Source of the DNA: Pontederia crassipes
Taxonomy: Eukaryota; Streptophyta; Magnoliopsida; Commelinales; Pontederiaceae
Assembly: GCA_030549335.1 (NCBI GenBank)
Contig: CM060190.1
Location: forward strand, 70,446,118 to 70,510,117
DNA: 64,000 nt
Reading direction: 5' to 3'
Shown: in pieces, positions 36,862 through 51,936 of the stretch
How positions within the stretch are numbered: position 1 is the stretch's first letter
Layout: the number at the start of each line of letters is the position of its first letter
Program-made: the position numbers and the translations under genes
The notes under the pieces: generated by a model
Database searches by the model: none
Told to the model about the DNA's origin: nothing
What the model saw: only the letters and a program-made list of their open reading frames with translations

Positions 36862-39520
36862 ACACCAAGAACTACTAATTAGTGGAGATCCAACAACATA
36901 GTGATGGTAGGTACATGTACTTTTTTTTATCACATTGTTGAGGTCATATGGTAATCGTGTGATTGATGAAGAGGGCAGTTGAGTCAGCAAATGCTGCAGT
37001 GCCACTACTCCATCCTACTTGCATGCTTACATTGCTTTCCTTCGTCTCATTGAGTGGCCATCACATTCATTTAACAAACCCATCAATGTATCACATAATA
37101 TTCCGGGGCAAGCATGTGTCAATCCAATCATCTACAAAGACGTCTCATTATATTCTAAAATCTTAGACATCCTTTGATTTGGCACATTGCCACATTTTCA
37201 TTTCAATTAATAAACAATCCGAATATCCATTTTTTTCTTGTTTGTCAGCGACATCACGTTGTAATGTCTTCGAAGTACTAAATAATATAGGAGGCCACCA
37301 ACTTATAAAAAATGTGCTAAAGGCTTCTGATACCACACTGTATTACTAATTAATTCACACACACAATTTTATTTTACATTGACAAAAAAAACCAGTCTCT
37401 AAAGGTCTGTTTCACTAAGAGCGAAAGAAGGGCAAAAGAGAAAAAGAAGAAATGTGAGAAATTTATTTTATAGTTGAATTTAGTGTTAAGTTTCAAGTTC
37501 AATTAAGATATTATTCTCATCATCGTATTTTGTATATGTAAGACTATTTAATAAAATAATCTTGATCCTTAAATCACATATCATTACATTTAGAATATGT
37601 TGGGTTTAATAAAGAAGATGAAGAACGATGATGAATAAGAATGAAAGTGAATCAGTATTCTTATATTAGTGATATAATTAAAGGAAAGAGAAGGAAATAA
37701 ATATTAAATAATAAATTTTTAGATGATTTTATTCTTTATATATAAATTAATATGTTTACTTTATAAAGTTAAAAATGGAAACATGTTAAATTATCTTTCC
37801 ATTGTTTTTTTTTGAAGTTGAAAGAAAAATAAGATGTTAAAAGAGAATGGAGGTCATTCCAGTCCAATTTAAAATCAACCAAGCATGATGGATCAATTTG
37901 CCTTTAAGTTTGATGGGAACGAAGAGAAAAGAAAAGAAAATTTCTTCATTTCTCTTCTATCTCTCATTTTTCTCTCTTTTAAAATAGGGTGAAAATAAGA
38001 TAAAATAACTAATGCCTATATTTTTTTTTATTATCATACTTAATTTAAATATAATTACATATACAAATGTCATAATTGTTTATAAAAAATCACTAAACTT
38101 TTATTCTTCTTCCTCTCCTTTAGATTGTTCATCCAAACAAAATGAATATTTCACTCACGTTCTTTTTTTCTTTTCCTATTTTCCATTCTCTTCTATTTCT
38201 TTTCTTTCTCAAGAATAGTATAACATTAAGTGTGCCATCTTATTTAATAATATTTTTGAATAAATTGTAAAAAAAATATTATTCCATCTTATAAAATAAT
38301 TTGATAGTCATGTAAGATTAATTGATGATTGCTTTTTTTTATATAATCTATCTCGATATTTGAATTAAGTGTTTCAATGGGTCAAATGTCAATGGTGGGA
38401 TCAGTTACCTGATCACAAACTAAAGGGTGGTCCCGTTAGGTATAGGTTGAGAAACTCAACCCAAGTCGACCAAAGTTGACATGAAAACTCGATTATTTAT
38501 TTATTTAACTTGAAGCCTATATTTAACTTAAAATATTTAAATACTAAATATATTTTTATTTTGAAAACATATCATAGTTTTAAAATAAATATTAAAAATA
38601 TTTGTATACTAAAAAATATAAAAAAAATAAGAAAACTTTTAAAAAATTGGTAGTCAAATAATCTGATATGGTCTTGCTCGGGTTGGATTGAATTTACCTC
38701 TTAAAAAATGCTCAATCTCATTATATTTTATTGGATCAGATCGAATTTGTCCACGGATCAGAGAAAATCATGTCACGTTAAATAAATTCCAACAATAAAT
38801 AAGTAAGTTAAGTTTGTGTGAATTCTAAATATCCTGTCCTTATATATAACTACACTTTATTAATTCTAATGTTTTTGCCAATAATAAATACTATTTTAAA
38901 AGTATTAGTTCAACCTAAAGTGAATTACTTTTAGTTTAAAATTATAATTAATTTTTGTATATATATATATTTAATAGAATTATTTTTAATCGTACGCTAT
39001 GGTCAAGAAAGTTCTCATTTAATATCATTATAAGAAAATTTTCATAATATACTCCTCTCTCATATTTTTTTGGTATTTATATTATAAAAATAATAATGAC
39101 TTGTGATTTTTTTATTTCATTTAATAAAATAAATAATGATGACTCCTAAGATTAATTAAATAGCTATCTTAATTTTATATGTTTTGTCTCAATGTTTGAG
39201 TTAACATCATGACACATTCATAAAATTTAATAATGAATAAGTAACCCAAATTTCTGTGAGTTTAAATATTCTCTATACGCATATAACATTATTTACTGTT
39301 AACAACAAGTTTTGTCAACATAAATAATTTTTATAAAATATTTATCTATTAATTTTGTATACATTCTCAGATTATATTATTCTAGCAAAATTCTTATGAT
39401 ATTGGTTCTCATTTTTTCTGGTTCCAATTATATATTTGTGGACTTTACGCCTAAAATTAAAAAAGGCCAGTGATCCAATAAGGCGTAAAGGGCCTCTCAT
39501 TTACCCAACTATTGCCCTAA
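36862..39520. other. AT-rich spacer; no gene seen
   Basis: No coding signal. Scraps such as GTCGACCAAAGTTGAC near 38467 and pyrimidine tracts near 37940-38210 look like decayed transposon DNA, but no boundaries could be defined. Confidence 0.35.
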
Positions 39521-39528
39521 CTTCCTAC

Positions 39529-39535
39529 TATATAT
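39529..39535 (+). promoter_or_regulatory. TATA box of RPS23
   Basis: TATATAT about 100 bases before the RPS23 ATG, preceded by GCCCTAAC and GGGCC words common in plant ribosomal protein promoters. Confidence 0.5.
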
Positions 39536-39637
39536 GTTACAAACTTCGATTCTAGCCGGCGGCTGCTTCACGTTTTGCTTCTCTTCTTCCCGAACGAGAG
39601 AACCGCGGAGTTCGGCAGCCCTCGTCGTCGATCCAAC

Positions 39638-41577
<1,940 letters not shown>

Positions 41578-42039
41578 ATGATTTTGATGGATCCCTCCAA
41601 TGCACTTGTTGAGTCTCATTTTGTTACTGCTGCGTTAGGCGAATTCTGAATCTTTTTCTCGTTGTAATGAATGTTGGAGGTCTGAGAACCAATGACAATA
41701 TTACCTTTTTATCTGGGTGCTACTTTTTTCCTCTCCGCGCTCTTAACTATATTTTGGAATATGAACTACATCGTCGTTTCCTTTTAATTTAAAACCCTTT
41801 GTTATAAAATTCCTTTCTGCTCAACAAGCAGGAACTTTCTTATGTTAATCTGTGGTTAAATTATATTTCAGATCTATGAGATAAAGTTAATTTAGGGAAC
41901 ATGGGCGTGATGCCTCCTAGTGTAATCGAAAAAAAAGTTATTTGGACTTTTATTATTTTAACATAGTTGGCATGCCAATTTTCATAACGAAACTGTTTTA
42001 CTCGAAGATTGCACCACCAGAATTGCAGAATACATCTGA
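41578..42039. other. RPS23 3' region and short spacer
   Basis: Contains the probable 3' untranslated region and polyadenylation area of RPS23. No further gene is seen. Confidence 0.4.
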
Positions 42040-42711
42040 GGATCGTTTGGCAATTGGAACCGGTTGAGTTGAGAGATTAGTTGAGTTAGTATTTGGATGT
42101 AGTGAAATTTGATTAGTTAGTGTTTGAATGAAGTGAAATTAGATGATGAAAAATAAGATGGTTGATGTGATAAGAAAAAATATATATGATGGATTAATTT
42201 TAATGAGTGATTGAATTTAAAATATGCATTATAAATATATATTATAAAATTTGTTAAAAATAAAATACATAATATATATTAAAAACATTTATGTCTAACA
42301 AATTTGTTAAAAAATATAGTATTTAAATATAAAAAATTAATTTTAAAAATTTATATTTAATGAAATATTAAAATTTTATAACGAAAAAATAAAGAATAAA
42401 AAATATTATATGACTCATTTATTATTTATATTTATAGATAATAAATAAATTAACTTATATAAAAAATATTGTAAAAGAAAAAAAAGATGGGCAAAAAAAA
42501 AATCAACACGTCACGTTCAAAAAAAAAAAACGGTCAAAAGCAAAAAAAAAAAAAAAGGCACCCACTTCGGTTCCACAGAAATGATTTTCATCGAGATGTT
42601 GGAATCAGGTCACGTGCGCGCCTGATTCCAACACCCCGATTCTACTCACATTTGGAGAACCGGGTGGAATCAGGAGGGTTGTTCCACCCGGTTCCATTAT
42701 TCAAACGCCCC
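42040..42711. mobile_element. Tourist-like MITE, 672 bases
   Basis: Ends GGATCGTTTGGCAATTGGAACC and GGTTCCATTATTCAAACGCCCC are flanked by TGA on both sides (42037-42039, 42712-42714). The core is AT-rich with A-runs, then a GC-richer part with GGAATCAGG inverted words. Same family and length as 28295-28966. Confidence 0.65.
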
Positions 42712-42998
42712 TGAGGTTCTTGTGAAGTTTATTTTCGGGCAAATAATACGCGTATGTATTCATTCCTCTAGAAAAAGAAAACGACGCAGCAATGATTCCT
42801 TTTTAAAACATTGCTTGAAAAAAAAGTAAATGTGAAAACGCCAAAAAGGGGGTAACATGTTCTACGCGTTCAAAAGATGACATCGTCATCCAAGTTCACA
42901 ACAAAAGGAAAGATCGTGGAATGCCCCAGAAAGAATTGTCTAATATTGCCTGTAGATAGATTATTTATGAGAAGAACTATTAAGCATGATCCCAGTGG

Positions 42999-45900
42999 TC
43001 AGGAGTCTTCATCTTCGACGTTTCTCGAGTATTTTGTACAGTCATACGGCCCAACTTCTTGAACCTTTTTAACCTGCCAAAACACGATTGCAGTTTCATC
43101 GGTGATTGCTAAATAGACAGATGAAGCACTGAAAATAGTAGAGGTGCAGAAGCAGAATCCAGTTCATAATTTAGGAGACCTATATATGGTATGTTCCAGT
43201 GATTCAACCTCCTCTAGTTTTTTTTTCCAAGGTACCATGTTGTAATTGACAGTCGAAGTACGAGATAGTTATTTACAAGTAATTGATAGGGTGACTACCT
43301 CTATTACATCTTTTTCTCTTTTCCAGAAAGCCTGTCATATCAAGTTTAAGGGAAATGTAATTAGACTGTTTTTTGTCTAAGCAGTAGTTCTGAATGTGCA
43401 TATACTCATTGTTACTAAGCTCAGTGTTAAAGCTAAATCTGGTCCGCCTGCCGGTGTCACCATCCAGAACTGAATCTGGAATAACAGAATGACCGGCTGG
43501 TGTTAAGTGACCATCATATTTCCTGTTGAGATCTCAGGTATCTGTGAAGACCTTAGGCTGCGTTTGGTTGGAGAATTTGGAGAGAACAATAGTTCTCGAG
43601 AATTAATTGATTAGATAGAAAAGTTTGAATTGATGTTTTGATGAATAAGTGTAACGATGATGATTTAAAAAGTTGATATGATAAATAAATTTTAGTGGGT
43701 ATTTAAATAAAAAAAGAAAACTAAGAATATAATTTATTATTTTGTGAGGTATAAAATTATAGTAAATAAGAATATATTATTAATATTATAATTTATATAA
43801 ATCATTATATTATTAATATTATTTTTATTTATTTTAATTAAATATTTTTAATATTATTAATATTACAATTTACGTACATTTTAAAATCCAAATATAATAT
43901 ATTTTTTAAAAAATAATTGAATAGTTTAATTAATAAAATATTTATTAATTATTAGCACTAATTATTTTATAGTTTTAAATTAATAACATTTAATAAATTA
44001 TTTTATAATATCCCTAATAATATATTAATATATTATAAATTATATATACATACATTATAAAATAATTAAAAAAATATATGAAATTAAAAAAAAAGTCAAA
44101 GATTGCGGCTGAAGTTGAAAAAAAAAGCAAACGATTTTGCCGAAGACAAGAACTTTTCACGGGAATATTTCGCCAAATGTTTCCGCCGAAGGTCACGTGA
44201 ACGCAGCCTTAGGGCACGACAGCAGAACAAAAAACTTCTATCATATCGTTGTTCCGTTTTCTCAATTTTGATGTGTGATCTCTTTTTTAACATTTTTTGG
44301 GATATGCAAGATACTAATTGTGCATAACTTCTTGAAAAATACTAGTTGTGCATATACTTGCAAAATACTCATAGTTATCTGACTAAGCAAAATACTAATA
44401 CCTGTTACAAATTTCAATGTGAAAAGATCGACTATATGACAAAAGATATGATTCCGGTGCAGATATTGTTGCATATTCATGAAATTTGAGAAATATACCG
44501 GAGACCATGGGCTAGGTTCAGTATGTTTCTTCTCCTGTGGTGAATTTTGAACAGCCCCAGTTTTCCTTGCCAGTATTTCCTGTTAAAAAAAACATATACA
44601 CGAGTTTTGGAATCACCAGATTCATATGTTTAATATTCCAGCTTAAAATACATGGATGAATAGCCTATCCTAGTATTTTTTATCCATAAAAGAGTTTTGA
44701 AGAATGCAACCAATTCAGCAGGAGAATGAAAATTGAACACAATAATTTGCATACAATGATCAGTAAAGAAAACTAAATACTGCACGGTAAGTTGCAAATC
44801 TCCACAAAGCTAGAGCACCCAAACTAGTAAGAAAGGTTATGACGAGATCTACAAAAACTAGGAAAAAGGTTACCAATCGAATTTTTTCAGCAGAAATGGC
44901 AGTCCTTGCATTGAGAAGAAAAATAACAAAAAAGAAAAGATAAAAGTAATCGGTAATAAGCATAGAATTCAGGGAGTCTGCATGAACATGTTTTCTCAAT
45001 GGGAGCAGTCACAACCCACTGGTAAAATTTCTTCGGCATACCAATGAACTTTTCTATTCTTTGTGACTATGTCAAATCTCAAGGAAACAAAATTGTGCTC
45101 AATGTTTGTGAAACTCTGAATATCATACAAGAACTTTAGATGAAAACAAAGTGAACCACAGTTTTTTGAATTTCAAACTGAATGATCATCGTATGCCCAA
45201 AAGATGAAGTAAAAAATGACAATATTCATAAAAGCCAATAACAATGCGTAAGAACTACAAGCTGACCTCCCCGAAAGCTTCCATTGCAGCTAACCATTCA
45301 TCGGAAAAAGGTGTGGCATTTAAACAAAGCTTCATGGGGTTTCTTTCTAATTTCTCGTTGTTTTTGTTGTTGCTGCACTCAAGAAAACTCAACAAGATTA
45401 CTAAGATACTGAACAAAAGCATCCTATTTAAAATACAAAGCACATACTCCAGAACCAAATCTGCATCTTCTGTCGGCTTTGTTATATCATTATCATTTAA
45501 CTGCACTTTGCAAGCCCAAACCTTGCTCTTAGAGTCTTCGGATGAAGCACAAGGAAACTCAACCAGACAGGGGCTTTCTGGAATTTTAGTATCAAGTGTC
45601 TCTGTTGTATGTTCTTCACTCGATTCAAAACTTGTCTCAACTAATTGTGAACTGATAGAGTTTCTGTCCATGATTGAAAGGTCAGACTCTTTATCAGAAG
45701 ATAAATTACATTCCCCATCCAACTGTTTGATTCTTCTAGGCATTGCTGAGTCTTTGGAAGACCTCTTTTCTTCTGGAGATGGAAGCTTATTTAGGTCTTT
45801 TGGTGGACAAGGCTCTTCATGTTCATATATTGCACTGTCATGTGTGTCCACTAGAAGAGAACTATTCAATGGATAGTCAGATGATGATTTTTTGTTTTCA

Positions 45901-46400
45901 CAAATGTTCATAATAGGTAGGCAATTAGTTTGGACGTCTTTTGGCAAGTTAGATTCAAGAGGCTTCACCATTTGTTTGGTTTCTTCAACTAAATATCCAG
46001 TATTCACTTGCAGCTTACATCTATCTTCATGAGTTTCTGCATTGCTCGTATTAGGAATTGGCCTTCCAGCATACGCCTGAGGTTTCCTGTCAACACAGTT
46101 ATCAGCTGATAGGCAGTGGCTCTTTGTCGGTTGGCCAGCTGATATCATATCCGGTTGCAACATGGAAACATTCTTTTTCATAGATGGAAATGTGACACTT
46201 GAAGCACCAAGCGCACTGTCTATAGCATCAGAATTTTTCCTACTTTCACAAATTACAGATTGAGAACAATATTTCGGAGCAGCAGGGACAGTAGCAGGTC
46301 TTAGTTCTGTATGATTTAGGGCAATACTTTCAGTGATAGGCGCATTAAACTGGGATAGTTGAATGTTTCTCCGAGGCTGGGAACCACATGGAAGTTTACC
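42999..46400 (-). CDS. Plant protein of unknown function, 5' end missing
   Basis: Four minus-strand exons join in frame: 46400-45448, 45372-45267, 44579-44499 and 43073-42999 (stop TGA). The long first exon starts right after an acceptor (CTTGTTTCAG), so at least one upstream exon is missing from this model. The product is polar and probably largely disordered, rich in Ser, Glu and Lys. Its C-terminus carries a distinctive block across the last three exons: FSDEWLAAMEAFGE, EILARKTGAVQNSPQ, EPSPWSP and VGPYDCTKYSRNVEDEDS. I recall this pattern (EW-AA-EA-GE, KTG-VQNSP, PWSPV, GP-DCTKY) from uncharacterised plant proteins, but cannot name a gene. A Tourist-like MITE lies in its last intron and an LTR retroelement abuts the upstream side. 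The 75-base intron 45373-45447 is in frame and open. Confidence 0.72.
43556..44208. mobile_element. Tourist-like MITE (GGCTGCGTTTGG family)
   Basis: Ends GGCTGCGTTTGGTTGG ... TCACGTGAACGCAGCC are flanked by TTA (43553-43555, 44209-44211). The interior has TTCTCGAGAA near the left end and a long AT core. Related copies lie at 62427 and 63142. It sits in the last intron of the minus-strand gene. Confidence 0.8.
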
Positions 46401-46403
46401 CTG

Positions 46404-48604
46404 AAACAAGAATGGTTATATCCAAGAAAAAAAATCATAGCGCTTTTCATTTCTTCAATTTCCACCACTATCACGCTATAGTGGGCGACGAGAGTCTCTC
46501 CACGTTCCTTGTGGTTCAACTCGCTATCTTCAAGTTGCAGACGACTACAACGTTGAGTCCTTCGTTCGCCGAGCGTTGAGAACAGCTCCACCTTACCCTT
46601 TGTGGACAAGAGATATCTCGACGGTTTGAGGTAGAGCAAGGTTCTTTGGTATAACATTCCGCACCTTGTCCACTCCCAGTCGCTATAGTGAGCGACGATG
46701 AGGGTCTCCTCACATGTGTCTGTGGTTCGACTCGCTTCTCCTGTTTCGATGGGCGATCTTTGTCTTCGACATAAGTAGCTTTCTCCTTGCGACTTGAGCT
46801 TCTCTCCCCCACCATTGCCCTTGCCCAAGGGCTTTGGTGGTATGACATTTGTCCCGATTGACTTGGCAACGTCGACTAGTGAGTGGAGGTTGGACAATCC
46901 GGTCATTCCAACTCCTTCCTAGTCCAAAGCTTCTAACCCCTCTGCTTGAAGAGCACCAACACTGGGTCTTCATCCTCCTGGGAACACTGTAGGCGGAGCT
47001 CGGTGATTCCTTTTACTTCCTCCTTCAACATGCCCATCTGACCGATGCTGAACAATGCGATCTTGACCTCCAGTCCCAACTTGTCAGGGCCTGCATAATT
47101 GATGAACTGCCACTTCTTCTGTCCCATGTCTGGGATGCATGTTTGCCACATTCTACCTTGTCGCGATGGCAACGTCATCCTGAGTTTGCCACATCTTGCA
47201 GGGTTCTTGGGATATGCCTTCTTCCGATCATGAGACCTCTTTTGAAGCTTTGACAATCCCTTTGGGGTATGGACGGGGCGAGATCGTTGTGCTCGTTCAC
47301 GAAGAGTATGCACCTTAGATGCTCGTCCGTCCGCACCTTAGACAAAGTAATGCCACTGTGCCTATCATCCTAGATCATACACCTTTGACATACTCGTCCA
47401 TCGGACGGCTCGACCCTTGCGAAAGAGTAGCCGTTCCGGGCTTTCACTGATCTGTGCGGATGCTCGTGAAGACGCTCCGCTTAGATAAGCGGACTGTGAT
47501 TGGTAAACTCGTGGCATGAGCTCCCAACATTACCTCCATCTCCATTCAAAGGGACGACATCGCCAATGTGTCCTTCAAAACCTTCGCATTGCGATCCTTG
47601 GAGGCCGCTTCGATTACTCGAGGCGATGTCCGAAAGGAAAGGGCACTCCTTCCTTCGGTTGGCGACAGAACGCTTGACAGCAGCATGCCAAGGTTCTCCT
47701 ATGCTCGATGCTCAGACTATTTGCCAAATAGGTCGCTGAGTTGAGGCGTCGATTTGCGTTGACATGTATCAGGTTCGTCCCACTCCTCGATGGATGACAT
47801 CGCGCCGCTTGCGGGGCGATACTTGACGAGGCAGGCAAGGCTGACAGCTCGTCTGCGAGTGTTTGCAAGTAATCAACGCTTTGCTCCATTCCTGAAAGTC
47901 ATCGTGGCGTGGCAGGCGATGCTGCGACACGACAAGATGCTTGTGATTGATACTCCTTGGCCGAAAGGATGGTATTCTTTGGTCGAAAAGGGACCATGAA
48001 TTTTGATATTTGTCTTTAAGCCAACTTCTCCCGTGAAGCGGTTGTGCACTTCACGTTGCATGACTGGGCATGCGATGCGACGTCACTAAATACCGGGCAG
48101 CACCAGGTCGTCATGATGGTACATGACCGACAGTCCCTGAATGTGACACGGGTCCTCCGAGTTACACGACGCTCGTGTAAGCGATCTCAAGATATGAGCA
48201 GCGCAAGACCATCATGCGGAGCATATAACCACTCTTTGACGCAGCGCGACACTTCAGAATTCCCGACTGTATACCTGGGGTGGTTGATCTCCTCGAATGA
48301 GCGACGCATGACCGTCCCGGTTAGGCGGGGCGATCAATCCGTCATCATGATGCATGATGGACGTTTCTTGACACGACACGGGTGTTTGAGGAACATGCTG
48401 CGGGGCACGACTGGGCGTGCGACGAGGAGGCTTGCCATGCATTCCTCGTTGGCGTCCACGATCAAAGACCATGGAACCAGTGCGCCTGGGCGTGATGGAG
48501 TATTTGAGCGGAAGCACATTTTCTACGCCAGGACACGTTGTGACGACACAAGCGAGTCATCGTCGCTGGGTAATCCGAGCAGGAAGAACTGCTCTGATAC
48601 CACT
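46404..48604 (-). mobile_element. Internal part of an LTR retroelement lacking its second LTR
   Basis: From the primer binding site at 48602 leftward (minus strand) there are 2.2 kb of GC-richer sequence in which I recognise no reverse transcriptase, integrase or protease motif. Open frames are broken, with stops in each. It holds two diverged copies of a CGCTATAGTG(G/A)GCGACGA unit (46473 and 46681). No downstream LTR is found before the host exon at 46400, so the element is truncated or rearranged at this side, or the exact boundary is slightly higher. Confidence 0.6.
48591..48602 (-). other. Primer binding site for initiator tRNA-Met
   Basis: On the minus strand the sequence reads TGGTATCAGAGC, the standard plant retrotransposon primer binding site, two bases after the LTR end. 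This fixes the element's direction as minus and the flanking LTR as its 5' LTR. Confidence 0.85.
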
Positions 48605-49272
48605 TGTCACGGGGTCATTTTCGGATACTAGACCACGTGCGGCGACTAGGCGGATAGGCACCTAGCCAAGCCTGTTTTGAGTTTGCAGCGAAAGTTTTAT
48701 GGTCGAGACGACTATGCCGAGAGTCGCTCTTATAGGCATTCAATCACGGACATAACTAGAGTGTTGGACTACTCGTCACAAGACAGTGGCATTAGCGTGT
48801 TGCGGTACTAATGTAGGCGCTTGGGCGCTTAAAGTCCGAAGGGGCAACGAAGGGACCACGGAACGCCACTAAGGGACACCGATGTGGGTTGCAACCCCAC
48901 GTTCAAGGCCATGACACTAGAATTAAAGGAAAGCTTACTTGTATTAAAATATGATGAAACATAACATACAATTGGGCCTCGGAAGGCACTAGTGAACTCC
49001 TCTCAGTGTACCGTAGGTATAGGAGTCTTGTTACATATTGAAGATGCAAAAGACGTACCCTACGGGAACGTCACCTACTTGGTCATTCATAAGGACGACC
49101 TTACAAGATAAATGCCCTAAGGGCGGATAACTTGATACTCCGCAATATTACGCAGTGCGGGGTGGCTGCATGTGTTCCATGTTTTCGACGCTAAGCAACC
49201 GAGGGCTATAAGTTGAGCGACACTGGTGCCGCGAGACTTCATGCTTCGTGTCACGGGAAACGCCCCGTGACA
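48605..49272 (-). mobile_element. 5' LTR (668 bases) of the retroelement
   Basis: The LTR has perfect inverted tips (TGTCACGGGG and CCCCGTGACA) and ends next to the primer binding site. A diverged copy lacking one end lies at 26186-26695. On the far side the sequence continues into GCGCGCTCTC-rich DNA. The expected target duplication partner is missing because the other LTR is absent. Confidence 0.82.
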
Positions 49273-49744
49273 TGCGCGCGCTCTCTTTCTCTCTCTCCTC
49301 AGCTGAACCCTAGATCAACTCGCAAGATCGCCGGGGCGGACGAGATCGAGAACCCCGGGAATCAAACAGCGAGAGATTAAGGCTGTGTTTTTTTAAGGCC
49401 GTAGGAGAATAATAAATTTTAGAATAGTATAGTATTTTAATTATATTCTTATAGGAATAAATTTCATATTTTATAATTAAATTATTTTATTATACATGGT
49501 TTACATTTATAATAATATTATTTTAATATAATACTGTATAGTTAAATAATGGAATACAAAAAATGGTGAAAAAAATAAAAAAAGAATTAGAATATCTCTA
49601 TTATGTTATTTTAGAATAATAGAGATATTCTTTAAAATGGGATTATATATAATGGTTTCACGGATTTTTAAATTGTTTTTGTAAAAAAATGAAGTTTCAT
49701 CAACTTAACCTCGTGGCTGTTCTCGGGAATATCCGGTGTTTATC
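49273..49744. other. GC-rich patch beside the LTR, then AT-rich DNA
   Basis: 49273-49380 is GC-rich with CTCTCT and AACCCTAG words and looks like a plant 5' leader; direction cannot be decided. It may be the displaced first exon of the minus-strand gene that ends at 42999. After 49381 an AT-rich stretch opens with TTAAGGCTGTGTTT, possibly another decayed Tourist-like MITE. Confidence 0.35.
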
Positions 49745-50398
49745 CGCAAACTCTTTAGTTCGCGTTGGTTCTTGTGTTTGGATGAATTATGTTGATGTTT
49801 ATTCGCGAATCAAACGGTCATCAATTCTCGTTAGTTCTCATATTTGGATGAAAAATATTATGATGATAATTTAAAAAATTAATTTGATAAATAAGTTTAA
49901 GTGTTGTGTAGATAAGAAGTAAGAACTAATAATATAATTTATTATTTTATGAGATATAAAATTATAATAAATAAAAATATTACATATATTTATTAAAATA
50001 TTAGTTATTAGCATATAAAAAATATTATTTTTTATTTATTTTTTATTTTTTAAAAAAGCTATTATTAATATTATAATTTGCATTAAATCTGATTGTTTAT
50101 AATTTCATTATATTATAATACTAAGCAAAATATTTTAACTAATTAATAAAATATTTTTTAATTATTATAACTAAATTATTTATTTATAATTTCTTATTAT
50201 TCTAAATAATAATTTATTAATGAATAATATATATTGAAAATAATTAAAATAAAAAAACAAAACAAAAAACAAAAAAATTTCTTGCTTTCTTGCTAGAAGC
50301 AAAAATTTTTCATCAAAACTTTTGGTTGAAAAGTTTTGAAGCTCGAACTTGGGCAAGTTCCCGTCATACATATCGTTTGACAGGTGCCAAACGCAACC
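49745..50398. mobile_element. Decayed Tourist-like MITE (GGCTGCGTTTGG family)
   Basis: The right end (GGTGCCAAACGCAACC) is the inverse of the family terminus GGTTGCGTTTGGCACC seen at 63142. The interior words (GATGATAATTTAAAAAATTAA, TAATATAATTTATTATTTTAT-like) match those copies. The left end is not clear, so that boundary is approximate. Confidence 0.5.
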
Positions 50399-51936
50399 CA
50401 AAGAAAGAGGTGGATTTGTATTTGGCGCATATGAGGGAGGGGACGTTGCGAGGGGAAGAGATGATATGGGGTGTATGAGGAGGAGGCTTACATGTCTTTT
50501 TTTATTATTAGCAGTTTGGGCAAGGGTTATTAAGGATTATAATTATGGATTTGTTATGGCTAATAAGAATAAGAAAAGTAACTATTAGATAAAATATTTT
50601 TTGTGTAAGAAAATTTTGACCCAAAAAAATCAAATTAAAAATAAATTTATTCATTTTAAAATAATTTTTGAGTGGTATTTATTTTAAAATCGAGTAGCTA
50701 ATATTTTGTTTTTTGAATGACTCCTATTCACTTTTACCTTTATCTTTGCCATCGAATTTCGAAAAAAAAAGAAGAAAAATATATTTATTCCACCTTTTTT
50801 ATATATTGTCAGAGCATCAGAATATGCACATCCCTCTCGGGCTTTGGCCTTAAGAATGTGTGACATCTAAATCGAATAACAAAAAAAAACCATTGCCGAT
50901 GCAACACAAAATCCAAAACAAGGAATCACTATAGTCGGTGCTTGATGGCTCTACATTTGATCGCGCAATAAAATATCCTCGGGGGTGCAGGGTGATAGTA
51001 GTTCAAGATCTCAATCAAATTTAGCTGCAAGAAAAATCGAAGAAGTCAAGCAGAAGATCATTTCGTTGGTGCTCGATACGTTCGATCTCGTAGAGCCTAA
51101 GACGTCTATACGGTTGGGGTGCAAGACGAGAATGATTCAAAATCTCAATCCAAACATAAATTTTGAAGATTAAAGAATCACAACATATCCAGGATCAAAG
51201 ACAAATATCATTAAACAAAAGCAAATCTCGACATTCAATTTTGTCAATAAAAATAACAATAAAAAGTAAGAATAGAGAACATGAATTCGAAATGCATCAG
51301 CTGACCGATTAGTTATAGTTCATCGGGGATCCACAGACATCCCTCGATATCGCATTAAACATGGCCCCCACCCCCTTCACGTTGCTCGAGACTTTCTCTT
51401 ATATCCTCTCTTTCCTTCGTCCTCCTCTACTTCGGCAACTTTTGTCTTTGTTGCTACAGTGGTCCCCTCCATCACGTGGAGGAAGATTCCTTATTCGACG
51501 TGGCTAGAGGAGCTGGTTGGTGTCCAAGTATTGGTTGATGTTTGTTGTTGGTTTGATGGCCTATATCACTGCACTAAAGCAAATCATCTTCCGTGATGCA
51601 AACACTAGTGCATGGTGTTCGACATGCTCTACTCCATTCGTCGAGCTTTTGTCGGCTTCCTGCATGGACATTTATCTCGATGGGGCATTTTGGCAACAAA
51701 TGAATAACAATAGTGTATAAACAGATGTGATGTGGAGAAAGCGTGAAAATATATTGGTGTTGTGTATGCATTTATAAAGGAAATATACATAGCATAAGAG
51801 CAAAATACATGCATAATAGTAATATAAATATATACATAAATTCTCCACATCAGCTCTTCTACAATTTTCATAGTTATATGAACGAGGCACCAATGATTTT
51901 GCTGCTCTTTGTAAGCTTTGTGTCAATATCATTTAT
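50399..51936. other. Spacer; no gene recognised
   Basis: GC content rises around 50950-51700, but open frames are short and resemble nothing I know. It may be old retroelement DNA. Confidence 0.3.

Noticed and set aside
45244..45876. 210-codon plus-strand frame
   Set aside because: Antisense to the minus-strand gene, whose splice-linked C-terminal block is the convincing signal.
46316..46906. 196-codon minus-strand frame running into the host exon
   Set aside because: It crosses the retroelement/exon junction in a frame different from the host exon, and shows no retroviral motif.
48044..48631. 195-codon plus-strand frame
   Set aside because: Runs against the element's direction inside the LTR retroelement, with no recognisable protein.
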